From contig CAJUAO010000006.1 in the NCBI GenBank assembly GCA_910584685.1, positions 1-64,000 of the forward strand: a stretch of DNA of 64,000 nucleotides. The letters run 5' to 3'. Source of the stretch: an uncultured Lachnospiraceae bacterium (GTDB lineage: Bacteria; Bacillota; Clostridia; Lachnospirales; Lachnospiraceae). A model generated the notes under the pieces. It was not told the origin of the DNA. It saw nothing but the letters and a program-made list of their open reading frames with translations, and made no database searches. The translations under genes were made by a program, and so were the position numbers. Below, in pieces: positions 45,044-54,216 of the stretch; the stretch's first letter is position 1, and every line of letters starts with the position of its first letter.

Positions 45044-47128
45044 GTGAAAAAAGGACAAGAATTAAAACTTATATTTGATGAAGGCACAATACCGATTATT
45101 CACCAGATGACAGAGGGAATGCCGGGAGGTTTCTTTATATATCATGCAGATGGAGATGAGGAGCTAATATACATAAACAGCGCTGTATTGCGTATTTTTG
45201 GCTGTGAGACGGAGGAGGAATTCAGGGAACTGACAGGCTTTACCTTTAAGGGTATGGTTTATCACGAGGACCTTGAGGAAATTGAGAATAGCATAAGTCA
45301 GCAGATTACCAACAGCGTATATGATTTAGATTATGTAGAATACCGCATTGTGCAAAAGGACGGCTCCCTTAGATGGATAGAGGATTATGGACATTTCATG
45401 CATACGGAGGCATACGGCGATATATTTTATGTTTTTATTGAGGATGCAACAGAGCGGTTAAAGAAGCGAATGACAGAGCTGGAGAAAATAAATGATGAGC
45501 TTCGCAATACATACGCGAGGGAAAGCCAGTACAGAAAAGCAATATTATATGATGCAGACATATTTCTGGAGATAAATCTTACAAAGAATGAGTTTATATG
45601 CGCTTCAGTACAGGAGGCTAACGGACAGGTACATGATTTGTTTGGGTATATGGGAATACAGCCCTTTGAAAAATATTCGGATTATATTGACTTTTTAAAG
45701 AATAATATTGATATTTGCGGAGAGGAATCCTTTGGCACCTTTTTTAACAGGGAGCGTTTAATTCAGTGCCATGACAATGGAGAGCTTGAGCAGACACATG
45801 ACAGCTGGGTAATTGATGCCCTTGGAAGAAAGCGACTATGTCATTTTATATTTTTGCTTGGAAAAAACGAATATACAGACGATATAATAACGCTGTCTAT
45901 AGCAAAAGATGTGACGGAGCAGATGGAAAGGCAGAATCTGCTTAAATCTGCATTGCAGCAGGCCCAGAATGCAAATATTGCAAGGAATACATTTCTTTTT
46001 AATATGTCCCACGATATAAGAACGCCTTTAAATGCCATTATAGGATATACGGAGCTTGCAAGAAGCCACAAGACGGAGCCTGACAAAATAGATTATTATA
46101 TGAACAAAATACATATTTCAGGGGAGCAGCTTCTTGCCATCGTAAATGAAGCATTAGAGATTACCCATATGGAATCAGGCAAAGCAAAATTGATTGAAAG
46201 TGAATTTTTGCTGGGAGATTTGCTTGGGGAGGTTGAAAAAAAGTTTAGGCGTCAGGCAGATGTAAAGTCAATACAATTTATTATAGATAAGTCAAAAGTA
46301 AAGCACTCTGTGATTATTGCCGATTATATGCGTATGCAGGAAATTCTCAGCCAGCTATTAGATAATGGAATAAAATATACAGAGCAAAAGGGAAAAATAA
46401 GCCTGTCCGTAATCGAAAAGGATATGAATTTAAAAAATTACAGTAGCTATCAGTTTATAGTGGAGGATAACGGCAGGGGCATTTCGGAGGATTTTAAGGC
46501 TGATTTGTTTAATCCATTTATGAGGGAAAATAACACAACAAAAAGCGGTGTTTTAGGAACAGGCTTGGGGCTTGCCGTTGTTAAAAATCTTGTGGATATG
46601 ATGGAAGGAAGCATTGAGCTTGAAAGTCAGGTGGGACATGGAAGTAAATTTACCGTAAACCTTATGCTTAAGCTTGGGGAGAAACAGCTTCAGGAGGAGC
46701 AGGAAGCGTCACTGCATGTTCTTTCTGAGGAAGATTTAAAGGGAAAAAGGATACTGCTGGTGGAGGACAATGAAATCAATTCTGAAATTGCAAAGGAGCT
46801 TCTAATCAGCCAGGGCTATATAGTCGATACTGCCAATGACGGCAGTGTGGCGTTTAAGATAATCAGCAATTCCACACCGGGATACTATTCTTTGATTCTT
46901 ATGGATATACAAATGCCTGTTATGGATGGCCATGAGGCAACAAGAGCCATAAGAGGACTTCCAAATAAGGAATTGGCAAATATTCCAATTATTGCCTTAT
47001 CGGCAAACGCATTTGCTGAGGATTACGAAAAATCCTTTGAGTCAGGCATGAATGCGCATTTTCCTAAGCCGATTAATATGGCTGAATTGCAGGAAATGAT
47101 AAAGGACGTACTGTGCAGAAGCTTATAA
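45044..47128 (+). CDS. Hybrid PAS histidine kinase with receiver domain
   Basis: This 694-aa cytoplasmic protein has a PAS domain (about 20-145, ending in the PAC-like DGSLRWIEDYG region), a second PAS-like section (about 165-300), HisKA with the phospho-accepting His in NMSHDIRTPLNAIIG, HATPase with DNGRGISED and GTGLGLAVV, and a C-terminal receiver (about 575-690) with phospho-accepting Asp in LILMDIQMPVMDG. The start is GTG, set by AAGGAGG about 10 nt upstream; the nearby ATG at 45036 hits a stop after three codons. The stand-alone HPt protein at 34971 could relay phosphate from its receiver. Confidence 0.92.
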   Translation: MKKGQELKLIFDEGTIPIIHQMTEGMPGGFFIYHADGDEELIYINSAVLRIFGCETEEEFRELTGFTFKGMVYHEDLEEIENSISQQITNSVYDLDYVEYRIVQKDGSLRWIEDYGHFMHTEAYGDIFYVFIEDATERLKKRMTELEKINDELRNTYARESQYRKAILYDADIFLEINLTKNEFICASVQEANGQVHDLFGYMGIQPFEKYSDYIDFLKNNIDICGEESFGTFFNRERLIQCHDNGELEQTHDSWVIDALGRKRLCHFIFLLGKNEYTDDIITLSIAKDVTEQMERQNLLKSALQQAQNANIARNTFLFNMSHDIRTPLNAIIGYTELARSHKTEPDKIDYYMNKIHISGEQLLAIVNEALEITHMESGKAKLIESEFLLGDLLGEVEKKFRRQADVKSIQFIIDKSKVKHSVIIADYMRMQEILSQLLDNGIKYTEQKGKISLSVIEKDMNLKNYSSYQFIVEDNGRGISEDFKADLFNPFMRENNTTKSGVLGTGLGLAVVKNLVDMMEGSIELESQVGHGSKFTVNLMLKLGEKQLQEEQEASLHVLSEEDLKGKRILLVEDNEINSEIAKELLISQGYIVDTANDGSVAFKIISNSTPGYYSLILMDIQMPVMDGHEATRAIRGLPNKELANIPIIALSANAFAEDYEKSFESGMNAHFPKPINMAELQEMIKDVLCRSL

Positions 47129-47230
47129 AGAATTTCAGGAATCATTATTATATTCAGAAGGGATAAATTTGCGGCTTACATGTCGTAATTTATTATATAA
47201 TAAAAATATTTAAACGGAGGAGAGAATTAA

Positions 47231-47959
47231 ATGAGTAATAAGGAAAACAAATGGCAGGAAATATGGAGCGGAAAGCAGGTTGTCACTCAGGATGACAGAA
47301 AAAATGAATTTGACAGGTTTTGTGAGCTGAAAAAGGCAAACGGCTTTGACGTGGCGGTAGAGGATGGAGAATCCTACTACAGGTATTTTTATAATGAATG
47401 GCTTGAATTTTTTGACAAGATAACGGAGCTGGCAGGCGGCGATATTAAGAGTGTTTTTGAAATAGGCTGCGGAAGCGGCGTAAACCTGTATATGTTTTTA
47501 AACCGTAAAAATGAATGTCAGGTAGGCGGAGTTGACTATTCAGCCTCAATGATTGAAAGCGCAAAAATTGCAACAGGCTCTGATAATTTTTATTGCTGCG
47601 GGGCAGATGACATAACCGTGGAGCCAAAGTATGATATTGTTATGTCTGAAAGCGTATTTCAATATTTTGATTCACTGGAATACGCAGAATCAGTTTTGAG
47701 AAAGATGATTGAAAAAAGCAGAAAATTAACGTATCTTGGAGAAATTCATAATGCGGAATTTGAGAAGGAGCTGATGGATAAAAGAAGGAAAACCATTGAA
47801 AATTATGAGGAAAAGTATAAAGGCTTAAGCAAACGCTTTTATGAGAAGGGCTGGATTGAGAAAATAGCGGGAGAATATGGGAAAAAGGTCTATTTTACGG
47901 ATGTTAATAACGCCGATTATATAAATGGAAAGTATATTTTTAATTGTTATATTGTTTAA
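47231..47959 (+). CDS. SAM-dependent methyltransferase of unknown target
   Basis: This 242-aa class I methyltransferase carries SVFEIGCGSGVNLYMFL as the SAM-binding motif, GGVDYSASMIESAK as the acidic turn and YDIVMSESVFQYFDS after it. The N-terminal 70 residues (KWQEIWSGKQV and EDGESYYRYFYNEW) are typical of small polysaccharide or metabolite methyltransferases. It lies between signalling genes with its own ribosome binding site (GGAGGAGAG). The target is unknown and gene order gives no clear hint. Confidence 0.8.
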   Translation: MSNKENKWQEIWSGKQVVTQDDRKNEFDRFCELKKANGFDVAVEDGESYYRYFYNEWLEFFDKITELAGGDIKSVFEIGCGSGVNLYMFLNRKNECQVGGVDYSASMIESAKIATGSDNFYCCGADDITVEPKYDIVMSESVFQYFDSLEYAESVLRKMIEKSRKLTYLGEIHNAEFEKELMDKRRKTIENYEEKYKGLSKRFYEKGWIEKIAGEYGKKVYFTDVNNADYINGKYIFNCYIV

Positions 47960-47988
47960 TTGACTTTTCAAAAAAAAATATATATAAT
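47960..47988 (+). promoter_or_regulatory. Sigma-A promoter for the intact HD-GYP gene
   Basis: TTGACT (47960-47965), a 17-nt spacer and TATAAT (47983-47988), starting right at the stop of the methyltransferase gene. The leader of about 135 nt holds ATGCAAAAGA (48037-48046), as does the leader of the HPt operon. Confidence 0.82.
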
Positions 47989-48128
47989 TAAAAGTGTTTA
48001 TGCATAGAATACAATAGCTAAAAAACATTATTTCAGATGCAAAAGATACTACATTACCTCAAAAATGAGAGAAAGGAAAAGTAATCCTTCCACTGTTTTA
48101 CCGGTGAGGCGGGATTATAAGCAGTAAG

Positions 48129-49211
48129 GTGAGTAAAGAACAATTATTAATCGTAGATGACGAAGAAGTAAACAGAGCGATACTTAACATGATGTTTAAT
48201 TCCGATTATGAAATATTGGAGGCATCTAACGGAGAGCAGGCAATAGAGCAGATTGAAAAAAGTGAAAATCTCTGTCTGATACTGTTAGATGTGATTATGC
48301 CTGTGATGGACGGGTTTGGAGTATTAGAGTACATGGAGAAGAACGAGCTTATAGACAAAATACCCGTTATCCTTATAACAAGCATGACGCCCCAGGAAAG
48401 CGAAGAGAAAGCATATACATACAGAGTGGCGGATGTAATGAGAAAGCCTTTTGAGCCAAATATAGTCAAGAGAAGGGCAAAGAATATTATTGAGCTGTAT
48501 CAGAGCAAGAAAAACATGGAGCTCCGCTTAAAAGAGCAGGAGCAGCAGATACTTAAGCAGGAAAAAAAGATAAGGGACAGCAACGAATTCATGATAGACG
48601 CCTTAAGCTCTGTGGTGGAATTCAGAAGCGTGGAAACAGGAGACCATATAAAGAGAATAAAATATTTTACCAGAATAATTGCAAAATACATGGCAAAATA
48701 TTTTCCGAAATACGGTCTTACCCAGACTCATATAGACCAGATAGCAAGAGCAGCTGCGCTGCATGATATAGGAAAAATAGGAATACCTGACGCCATACTG
48801 CTAAAGCCGGGAAGGCTGACGCCGGAGGAATTTGAGATAATGAAGACTCACACCACAATAGGCTGTGGAATACTTGAGTCCTTCAAAAATACATACACAG
48901 ATGAATTTTATCAGTACTGCTACGATATATGCCGTTATCACCACGAGAGATGGGACGGAAACGGATATCCTGACCGTCTGGTGGGAGATGAGATACCAAT
49001 CAGCGCACAGATAGTATCAATAGCAGACGTATACGACGCCCTTGTAAGCGACAGGGTATATAAGTCGGCATACAGCAACAGCATAGCGTATGAAATGATA
49101 TTAAACGGAGAATGCGGCCAGTTTGCGCCTGACGTGATAGAGTGCTTTGAGCTGGCAAGAGAGGATTTCTTTAATATTGTTGAAGTAATTAAAATGTTTG
49201 ATTTTACATAA
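48129..49211 (+). CDS. Response regulator with intact HD-GYP phosphodiesterase domain
   Basis: This 360-aa protein has a receiver (about 5-120, phospho-accepting Asp54 in LILLDVIMPVMDG), a coiled-coil linker (about 125-155) and an HD-GYP domain with the full metal set: GDHIKRI, His212-Asp213 in ALHDIGKIGIPD, H241 and YHHERWDGNGYP. It should cut c-di-GMP to GMP. The start is GTG with a poor ribosome binding site, so the leader may control translation. It is the active counterpart of the damaged HD-GYP protein at 36819, and the two share promoter and leader features. Confidence 0.92.
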   Translation: MSKEQLLIVDDEEVNRAILNMMFNSDYEILEASNGEQAIEQIEKSENLCLILLDVIMPVMDGFGVLEYMEKNELIDKIPVILITSMTPQESEEKAYTYRVADVMRKPFEPNIVKRRAKNIIELYQSKKNMELRLKEQEQQILKQEKKIRDSNEFMIDALSSVVEFRSVETGDHIKRIKYFTRIIAKYMAKYFPKYGLTQTHIDQIARAAALHDIGKIGIPDAILLKPGRLTPEEFEIMKTHTTIGCGILESFKNTYTDEFYQYCYDICRYHHERWDGNGYPDRLVGDEIPISAQIVSIADVYDALVSDRVYKSAYSNSIAYEMILNGECGQFAPDVIECFELAREDFFNIVEVIKMFDFT

Positions 49212-49271
49212 ATAGGATTAAAATCAGAAACAGCAGAAGCTTAAGAGACAGAGAACTGTCCCAATAATAAA

Positions 49272-49331
49272 AATATACAGGATGTTGAAAATGCAGTTAT
49301 ATATCATTATCATATCCTGTATATTTTTTTT
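49272..49331 (+). terminator. Rho-independent terminator after the HD-GYP gene
   Basis: A perfect 12-bp stem (49272-49283 with 49314-49325) with a 30-nt loop, followed by a T tract. Confidence 0.8.
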
Positions 49332-49398
49332 ATTGCGGCAGCTTTTGTTTTTTGCCGGATAAAGCTGAACCGGTACGTACGCAATGTTGTAATTATCG

Positions 49399-49427
49399 GT
49401 TTATTATATTCATAGAATATAATAAAC
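49399..49427 (+). repeat. Perfect 13-bp inverted repeat upstream of the S8 protease
   Basis: GTTTATTATATTC (49399-49411) pairs with GAATATAATAAAC (49415-49427) across a 3-nt loop, 46 nt before the protease start. A TATAAT (49418-49423) lies in the right arm, so it could be an operator over a promoter. No good -35 box was found. Confidence 0.7.
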
Positions 49428-49473
49428 AACAGCTTTATGTCTTCAGGACATATATGGGAAATGAGGAATAAAT

Positions 49474-51207
49474 ATGACGTATCGTGACAAAATACTTTCA
49501 GAGGATTATGCCGAGCTTATATATCCGGAATTTAACCCCTCAGACAGGGTAATGAAAAGATATAATGTGGAATTTACAGAAAACATAAGCAATACAAAAA
49601 GTACTCTTTATCTGCCCTTATCAGCCATGGAAAATATAAATTTCAGCAATTACAGCTATGGACTTATGCCGAAGGTGTATGGGCTTATGGATACATCTCC
49701 CCTGGAGGTGTCAGGAATAACAAGGCTTGCAAACCAGCCGGTTTTATCCCTTAGGGGACAGGGTACTATTATCGGCATTGTAGATACGGGAATAGATTAT
49801 ACAAATCCCGCATTTATAGATAGTAACGGAAAAACGAGAATTTTGAGAATATGGGACCAGACTGACGACAAAGGAAAGCTTCCTGCAGCTGTCAGAAATG
49901 AAATATTGAGGGAAAGCCTTAATTTAAAGATATATTACGGAAGCGAGTATACGGAAGATGACATAAATGAAGCATTGAACAGTGCAAATCCAAGGGAGAT
50001 AGTGCCAGTCACGGATGATATAGGACATGGCACATTTATGGCGGGAGTTGCAGGTGGAACGCCTGATATTGCAAGCGGATTTTCAGGAGCGGCTACAGAG
50101 GCAAAATTTATAGTGGTAAAGCTGAAGCAGGCAAAAAAATATCTTAGAAATTATTATTTTATACCGGAGGATGTACCGGCATATCAGGAAAATGATATAA
50201 TTGCCGCGGCAAATTACATAAGAATATACAGCATGGTATTTAATATGCCGGTGTCTCTTATGGTAGCCCTTGGCTCAAATCAGGGAGGACACGACGGAGG
50301 AACAATGCTTTCGGATGAGCTGTCAAGATATGTAAACAGCGCGGGAACGGCAGTTACAGTTGCGGCGGGAAGCGAGGGAAACGCAAGGCATCATTTTTTG
50401 GGGGTAGTCGAGGATGAAGATAAGCCGGTGGATATGGAAATAAGAGTGGGAGATAATGTGGCAGGGTTTTCAGCAGAAATATGGGTGGATGCTCCCCAGA
50501 TTTTCTCCGTAGGAATTATATCTCCCACGGGAGAGGTGGTAAACCGCATTCCGGCGCGAATGGGAAGCAGCCAGATTATAGATTTTATATTTGAAAAAAC
50601 GCGTATATATATAGAATATGACATTATAGAGGGAGCTACAGGGGATGAGCTTATTTTTATGAGATTTAGGGAGCCTACGGCCGGTATATGGCGGATACAG
50701 ATATACGGAAGCAACATTAACACGGGAGTATTTAACTGCTGGCTTCCTATTACCCAGTTTGTGGGAGACAATGTATATTTTCTGGAGCCTGACCCTTCCA
50801 TAACAATAACTGACCCTGCCATGGCGGCAGGAGTAATTACCGTGGCAGGCTATGACAGCAGAAGCGGGGCATATTTTCAGGAATCGGGAAGAGGCTATAC
50901 AAGAAGAGGCAGGGTGGCTCCTGATATAGCGGCTCCTGCTGTTGATATAACGGGACCTTCGGTAAACGGAGGCTTTGAAAATACAAACGGAACAAGTCCT
51001 GCGGCTGCCATTACGGCAGGAGCTTGCGCCCAGGTGCTTACATGGGGGATTGTCAATGAAAACAGAAGCTTTATGTCAAGCGCGGAAGTAAAAAGCTATC
51101 TGATAAGAGGCGCCACCAGAGACTCCGGAATGGTTTATCCAAATAATATGTGGGGCTATGGAAAGCTTAATATTTATAATTCCTTTGAGGTACTGAGAAA
51201 TTCCTAA
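49474..51207 (+). CDS. S8 subtilisin-like protease, Csp-like
   Basis: This 577-aa protein is a subtilase with the full triad: Asp104 in VDTGIDY, His185 in DIGHGTFMAGVAGG and Ser508 in TNGTSPAAAITAG. A large insert between His and Ser (about 300-440) is beta-rich and matches the jelly-roll domain of clostridial Csp proteases that cut pro-SleC during spore germination. No signal peptide is seen, as in Csp proteins. It has a terminator before it and a promoter for the next gene after it, so it is a single-gene unit. A germination role is inference; related enzymes are also found in non-spore-forming gut Clostridia. Confidence 0.9.
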   Translation: MTYRDKILSEDYAELIYPEFNPSDRVMKRYNVEFTENISNTKSTLYLPLSAMENINFSNYSYGLMPKVYGLMDTSPLEVSGITRLANQPVLSLRGQGTIIGIVDTGIDYTNPAFIDSNGKTRILRIWDQTDDKGKLPAAVRNEILRESLNLKIYYGSEYTEDDINEALNSANPREIVPVTDDIGHGTFMAGVAGGTPDIASGFSGAATEAKFIVVKLKQAKKYLRNYYFIPEDVPAYQENDIIAAANYIRIYSMVFNMPVSLMVALGSNQGGHDGGTMLSDELSRYVNSAGTAVTVAAGSEGNARHHFLGVVEDEDKPVDMEIRVGDNVAGFSAEIWVDAPQIFSVGIISPTGEVVNRIPARMGSSQIIDFIFEKTRIYIEYDIIEGATGDELIFMRFREPTAGIWRIQIYGSNINTGVFNCWLPITQFVGDNVYFLEPDPSITITDPAMAAGVITVAGYDSRSGAYFQESGRGYTRRGRVAPDIAAPAVDITGPSVNGGFENTNGTSPAAAITAGACAQVLTWGIVNENRSFMSSAEVKSYLIRGATRDSGMVYPNNMWGYGKLNIYNSFEVLRNS

Positions 51208-51215
51208 AGGCACAT

Positions 51216-51244
51216 TTGACAAAAATCACAACAAATAGTATACT
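51216..51244 (+). promoter_or_regulatory. Sigma-A promoter for the RNase H gene
   Basis: A consensus TTGACA (51216-51221), a 17-nt spacer and TATACT (51239-51244), 40 nt before the start at 51284. Confidence 0.82.
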
Positions 51245-51283
51245 AGCACTTGTGAAGGAAAAAAGAGAGGTATAAGCATAACT

Positions 51284-51919
51284 ATGGGTAAATTGTATGC
51301 GGTTAAGGTAGGAAGGATTCCCGGTATATATGAAAGCTGGGAGGATTGCCGCTCTAATGTGGATGGGTATCCGGGAGCAGTATATAAAAGCTTTAAGACT
51401 GCCGGGGAAGCAGCAGCATATATGGGTTGGAGCAATGAGGAGGCTTTATCCGAAAATACAAAAGATATGGGGGAATCCCCTTTATATATAGCTGAATTTG
51501 GATGCCTTACGGCTTATGTAGACGGAAGCTTTAATTCTTCTACGGGAGAATACGGCTTTGGGGCAGTGCTTATAGACTGTGAAGGCAATATAGTGGACAG
51601 GCTGTGTGAAAGAGGACATGATGAGGAGCTTGCTTCCATGAGAAATGTTGCGGGTGAAATCAAAGGCTCAGAGAGCGCTATGAGATATGCGGCGGACAAA
51701 GGGTATAAAAAGATAGTTATATACCATGATTATGAGGGCATAGCAAAGTGGTGCCAGGGGCTTTGGAAGACAAATAAATCAGGAACCATAAATTACAAGA
51801 AGGCATATGACGAGCTGTCAGAACGCATACATATTGAGTTTGTAAAGGTAAAGGGACATTCCGGAGATAAATATAACGATATGGCGGACGCCCTTGCAAA
51901 AAAGGCGGCAGGGATATAA
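51284..51919 (+). CDS. rnhA: Ribonuclease H with N-terminal viroplasmin domain
   Basis: This 211-aa protein removes RNA from RNA-DNA hybrids. The N-terminal viroplasmin (caulimovirus P6-like) domain (about 1-50) shows LYAVKVGRIPGIYESWEDCR and YPGAVYKSFKTAGEA and binds hybrids. The RNase HI domain (about 70-210) has the catalytic Asp in AYVDGSFN, Glu in GEIKGSESAM, Asp in IYHDYEGIAKW and Asp in YNDMADALAKK. This two-domain form is common in Firmicutes and eukaryotes. Confidence 0.93.
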   Translation: MGKLYAVKVGRIPGIYESWEDCRSNVDGYPGAVYKSFKTAGEAAAYMGWSNEEALSENTKDMGESPLYIAEFGCLTAYVDGSFNSSTGEYGFGAVLIDCEGNIVDRLCERGHDEELASMRNVAGEIKGSESAMRYAADKGYKKIVIYHDYEGIAKWCQGLWKTNKSGTINYKKAYDELSERIHIEFVKVKGHSGDKYNDMADALAKKAAGI

Positions 51920-51965
51920 AGGAAGAAGCATTGTAATAAGTATGGAAAATGGAGCATAAGATATT

Positions 51966-53327
51966 ATGAATAAGATGAAAGGTTTTTATGTACAAAATAA
52001 ACAGTTAATTATGTTGACAGCATCAGTTGTAATAGGAGTATTTATAATATTTGCCATTTTAGCGGTTATTATAAACAGGAATGGCACAGGTGAGGAGAAA
52101 AAAAACAATACAACCTTAAACGTGGCGGTCACAAAGGAGGAAAAGGACAGCTATACGGATATGACAACTATTGATGACGGTGACGAAACCGAAATTGCCG
52201 CGAGTCAGGATGAGACTACAAATGAGAAGGAAACAGAGAGGGAAACGGTAAATCCTAAGACTCTGCCCTATAAGATTATGGTAAACAGAGCGGCAAACTG
52301 TATTACAGTATATAAAAATGACGGCAACGGAAATTTCACAACTCCCGTAAAGGCTATAGTATGCTCAACGGGAAAGGAGGTAGGAGATACTCCCCTCGGA
52401 AAGTTTTCAACGCTTATATCCTATAAGTGGCTCCGTATGGTTGACGATTCCTACGGTCAGTACGCATACAGGTTTTATGGCTCAATATTGTTTCATTCCG
52501 TGCCTTATTATACCCAGAGTAAGGATAATCTTGAATGGGAGCAGTTTAATAAGCTTGGGGAGCCTGCTTCACTTGGCTGTGTAAGAGTTTGTGTGGCAGA
52601 CGCTATGTGGCTTATTAATAACTGTCAGGTAGGAACGGCAGTTGAGGTTTATGATGACGCAGATAATCCGGGACCTTTAGGCAAGCCGGAGATGATAAAA
52701 ATACCTGAGGACAGTCCCTACAGAGGCTGGGACCCGACAGACCCTGATAAGAATAATCCTTGGAACAGCTGTACCCCTGAGATAAAGGTTGAAAAAACTT
52801 CAGTTACAATAGTCACACATTCTACTGACATTATAAGGGCCCTTGGAATAAAGGGTTATGATACCTGTGGAAATGATGTGACAAATATGGTAAAGATAAC
52901 AGGTCTTGATGTAAACAAGGAAGGTGTGTATACGGTAAAGCTTAATCTGACCGACCTTATTGGCAGGCGGGCAGAGGAGGTTACGGTTACAGTTACGGTA
53001 AAGAACAAAGAGGCAGGCAGCACAATAGAAAATCCGGAGGCAGGCAGCACGACAGAAAATCCGGAGCTGGGCAGTACAACAGGAAATTCGGAATCGAACA
53101 GTACAACAGGAAATCCGGAGCCGGACAGTACAACAGAAAAGACATCGGATGATAATACAGGCGGCAGCGGCGAAGATAATTCAAGTGAAAGCAGCGATGA
53201 TAAAAGCGATACCACTACAAAAGGAGAGGAGGGCAGCTCACAGGAGACCACAACACCTGACAGCTCAAAAGACGGCGCGGAAAAGGACAACAATAAGAAC
53301 GGAAATGATGATAAGGGTAAATCATAG
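51966..53327 (+). CDS. L,D-transpeptidase (YkuD) with Ig-like and repeat tail
   Basis: This 453-aa protein cross-links or anchors peptidoglycan. A membrane helix (about 13-36) is followed by an acidic Thr/Glu-rich spacer, the YkuD catalytic domain (about 98-240) with His177 in LFHSVPYY and the catalytic Cys205 in SLGCVRVCVADAMW, an Ig-like domain (about 270-345) and a low-complexity tail of five 9-residue repeats (E-x-x-S-T-T-x-N-P type), then Ser/Asp/Lys-rich sequence. The tail has no wall-sorting motif. The ATG at 51966 has GGAG upstream. It lies 46 nt after rnhA. Confidence 0.92.
   Translation: MNKMKGFYVQNKQLIMLTASVVIGVFIIFAILAVIINRNGTGEEKKNNTTLNVAVTKEEKDSYTDMTTIDDGDETEIAASQDETTNEKETERETVNPKTLPYKIMVNRAANCITVYKNDGNGNFTTPVKAIVCSTGKEVGDTPLGKFSTLISYKWLRMVDDSYGQYAYRFYGSILFHSVPYYTQSKDNLEWEQFNKLGEPASLGCVRVCVADAMWLINNCQVGTAVEVYDDADNPGPLGKPEMIKIPEDSPYRGWDPTDPDKNNPWNSCTPEIKVEKTSVTIVTHSTDIIRALGIKGYDTCGNDVTNMVKITGLDVNKEGVYTVKLNLTDLIGRRAEEVTVTVTVKNKEAGSTIENPEAGSTTENPELGSTTGNSESNSTTGNPEPDSTTEKTSDDNTGGSGEDNSSESSDDKSDTTTKGEEGSSQETTTPDSSKDGAEKDNNKNGNDDKGKS
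53010..53144 (+). repeat. Five tandem 27-bp repeats in the L,D-transpeptidase gene
   Basis: Five in-frame copies encode EAGSTIENP-like units. Copies 1 and 2 differ at two or three bases; later copies have drifted more. Copy number may vary between strains. Confidence 0.85.
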
Positions 53328-53373
53328 CAAAAACAGCCGAAATGGCGCTAATAAGAAGAAAACCATATATTGA

Positions 53374-54174
53374 GTGACAAAGAGGGTGGATATAATCAGA
53401 AAAATATATGAGAGATTACAAAGAACCGGCAGAGGACTGTGGATAGTATTACTATTACTGGCATTTTGCTGGTCCTTTTATTTTCAGTTCAGCATGGTAG
53501 AAACAGGCGGCAACGTATACAATGACGTAAGGCCGCTGCCAATATATTCCGTGGACACGGAAGAGAAGGTGGTAGCGATTACCTTTGACAGCGCGTGGAA
53601 TATAGATGATTTAGACGATATACTTGGTATACTTGAAAAAAATCAGATAAAATGTACCTTTTTTATGACAGGGGACTGGATAGGCAAATACCCTGACGCG
53701 GTAAAGAAAATATATAAAGCAGGCCATGATGTGGCAAATCACGGAGAAAACCATAAAAATATGAGCGCCTTGTCTGAAAATCAGTGCAGGGAGGAAATAC
53801 AAAAGGTACATAACAGAGTCTACGAGCTTTTGGGAATAGAAATGAATCTGTTCCGTCCGCCGTCAGGGGATTATGATGATGAGGTGATAACGGTGGCAAG
53901 AGAGATGGGATATGAGCCTGTTCAATGGGATATTGACAGTCTCGACTGGAAAAATTATGGCATAGACAATATGGTGGACAGGGTGGTAAACAGCAAAAAG
54001 CTTAAAAACGGCTCAATAATACTTCTTCATAACGGCACGAAATATACGGCGTCAGCCCTTCAAAAGATTATTGACGGACTAAGAAACAAGGGATATGGTT
54101 TTGCTCCTGTGTCAGAGCTTATATACAGGGAAAACTACACTATAGATAACGAAGGAAGACAGCATATTCAATAG
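53374..54174 (+). CDS. PdaB-like polysaccharide deacetylase
   Basis: This 266-aa protein has one membrane helix (about 20-40) and an outer NodB deacetylase domain (about 65-255). PdaB-type marks are LPIYSVDTEEKVVAITFDSA with the catalytic region TFDSAWNIDD, HGENHKNMS (metal histidines), RPPSGDYDDEV and IILLHNGTKY. The usual TFDDG is changed to TFDSAW, as in PdaB and other spore-associated members (TFDAAW). It probably acts on peptidoglycan, maybe in spore cortex. The GTG start at 53374 has only a weak ribosome binding site, so the exact start is uncertain. It follows the L,D-transpeptidase gene after 46 nt. Confidence 0.87.
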   Translation: MTKRVDIIRKIYERLQRTGRGLWIVLLLLAFCWSFYFQFSMVETGGNVYNDVRPLPIYSVDTEEKVVAITFDSAWNIDDLDDILGILEKNQIKCTFFMTGDWIGKYPDAVKKIYKAGHDVANHGENHKNMSALSENQCREEIQKVHNRVYELLGIEMNLFRPPSGDYDDEVITVAREMGYEPVQWDIDSLDWKNYGIDNMVDRVVNSKKLKNGSIILLHNGTKYTASALQKIIDGLRNKGYGFAPVSELIYRENYTIDNEGRQHIQ

Positions 54175-54181
54175 ATAAATC

Positions 54182-54210
54182 TTGACAATAACAAAATAGG
54201 CTGATATTAT
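54182..54210 (+). promoter_or_regulatory. Sigma-A promoter for glnA
   Basis: A consensus TTGACA (54182-54187), a 17-nt spacer and TATTAT (54205-54210). The transcript would start near 54217, leaving a leader of about 120 nt. Confidence 0.82.
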
Positions 54211-54216
54211 TTAAAT

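Noticed and set aside
47169..47201. Promoter before the methyltransferase at 47231
   Set aside because: A TATAAT is present, but the nearest -35 candidates are at spacings of 14 or 21 nt.
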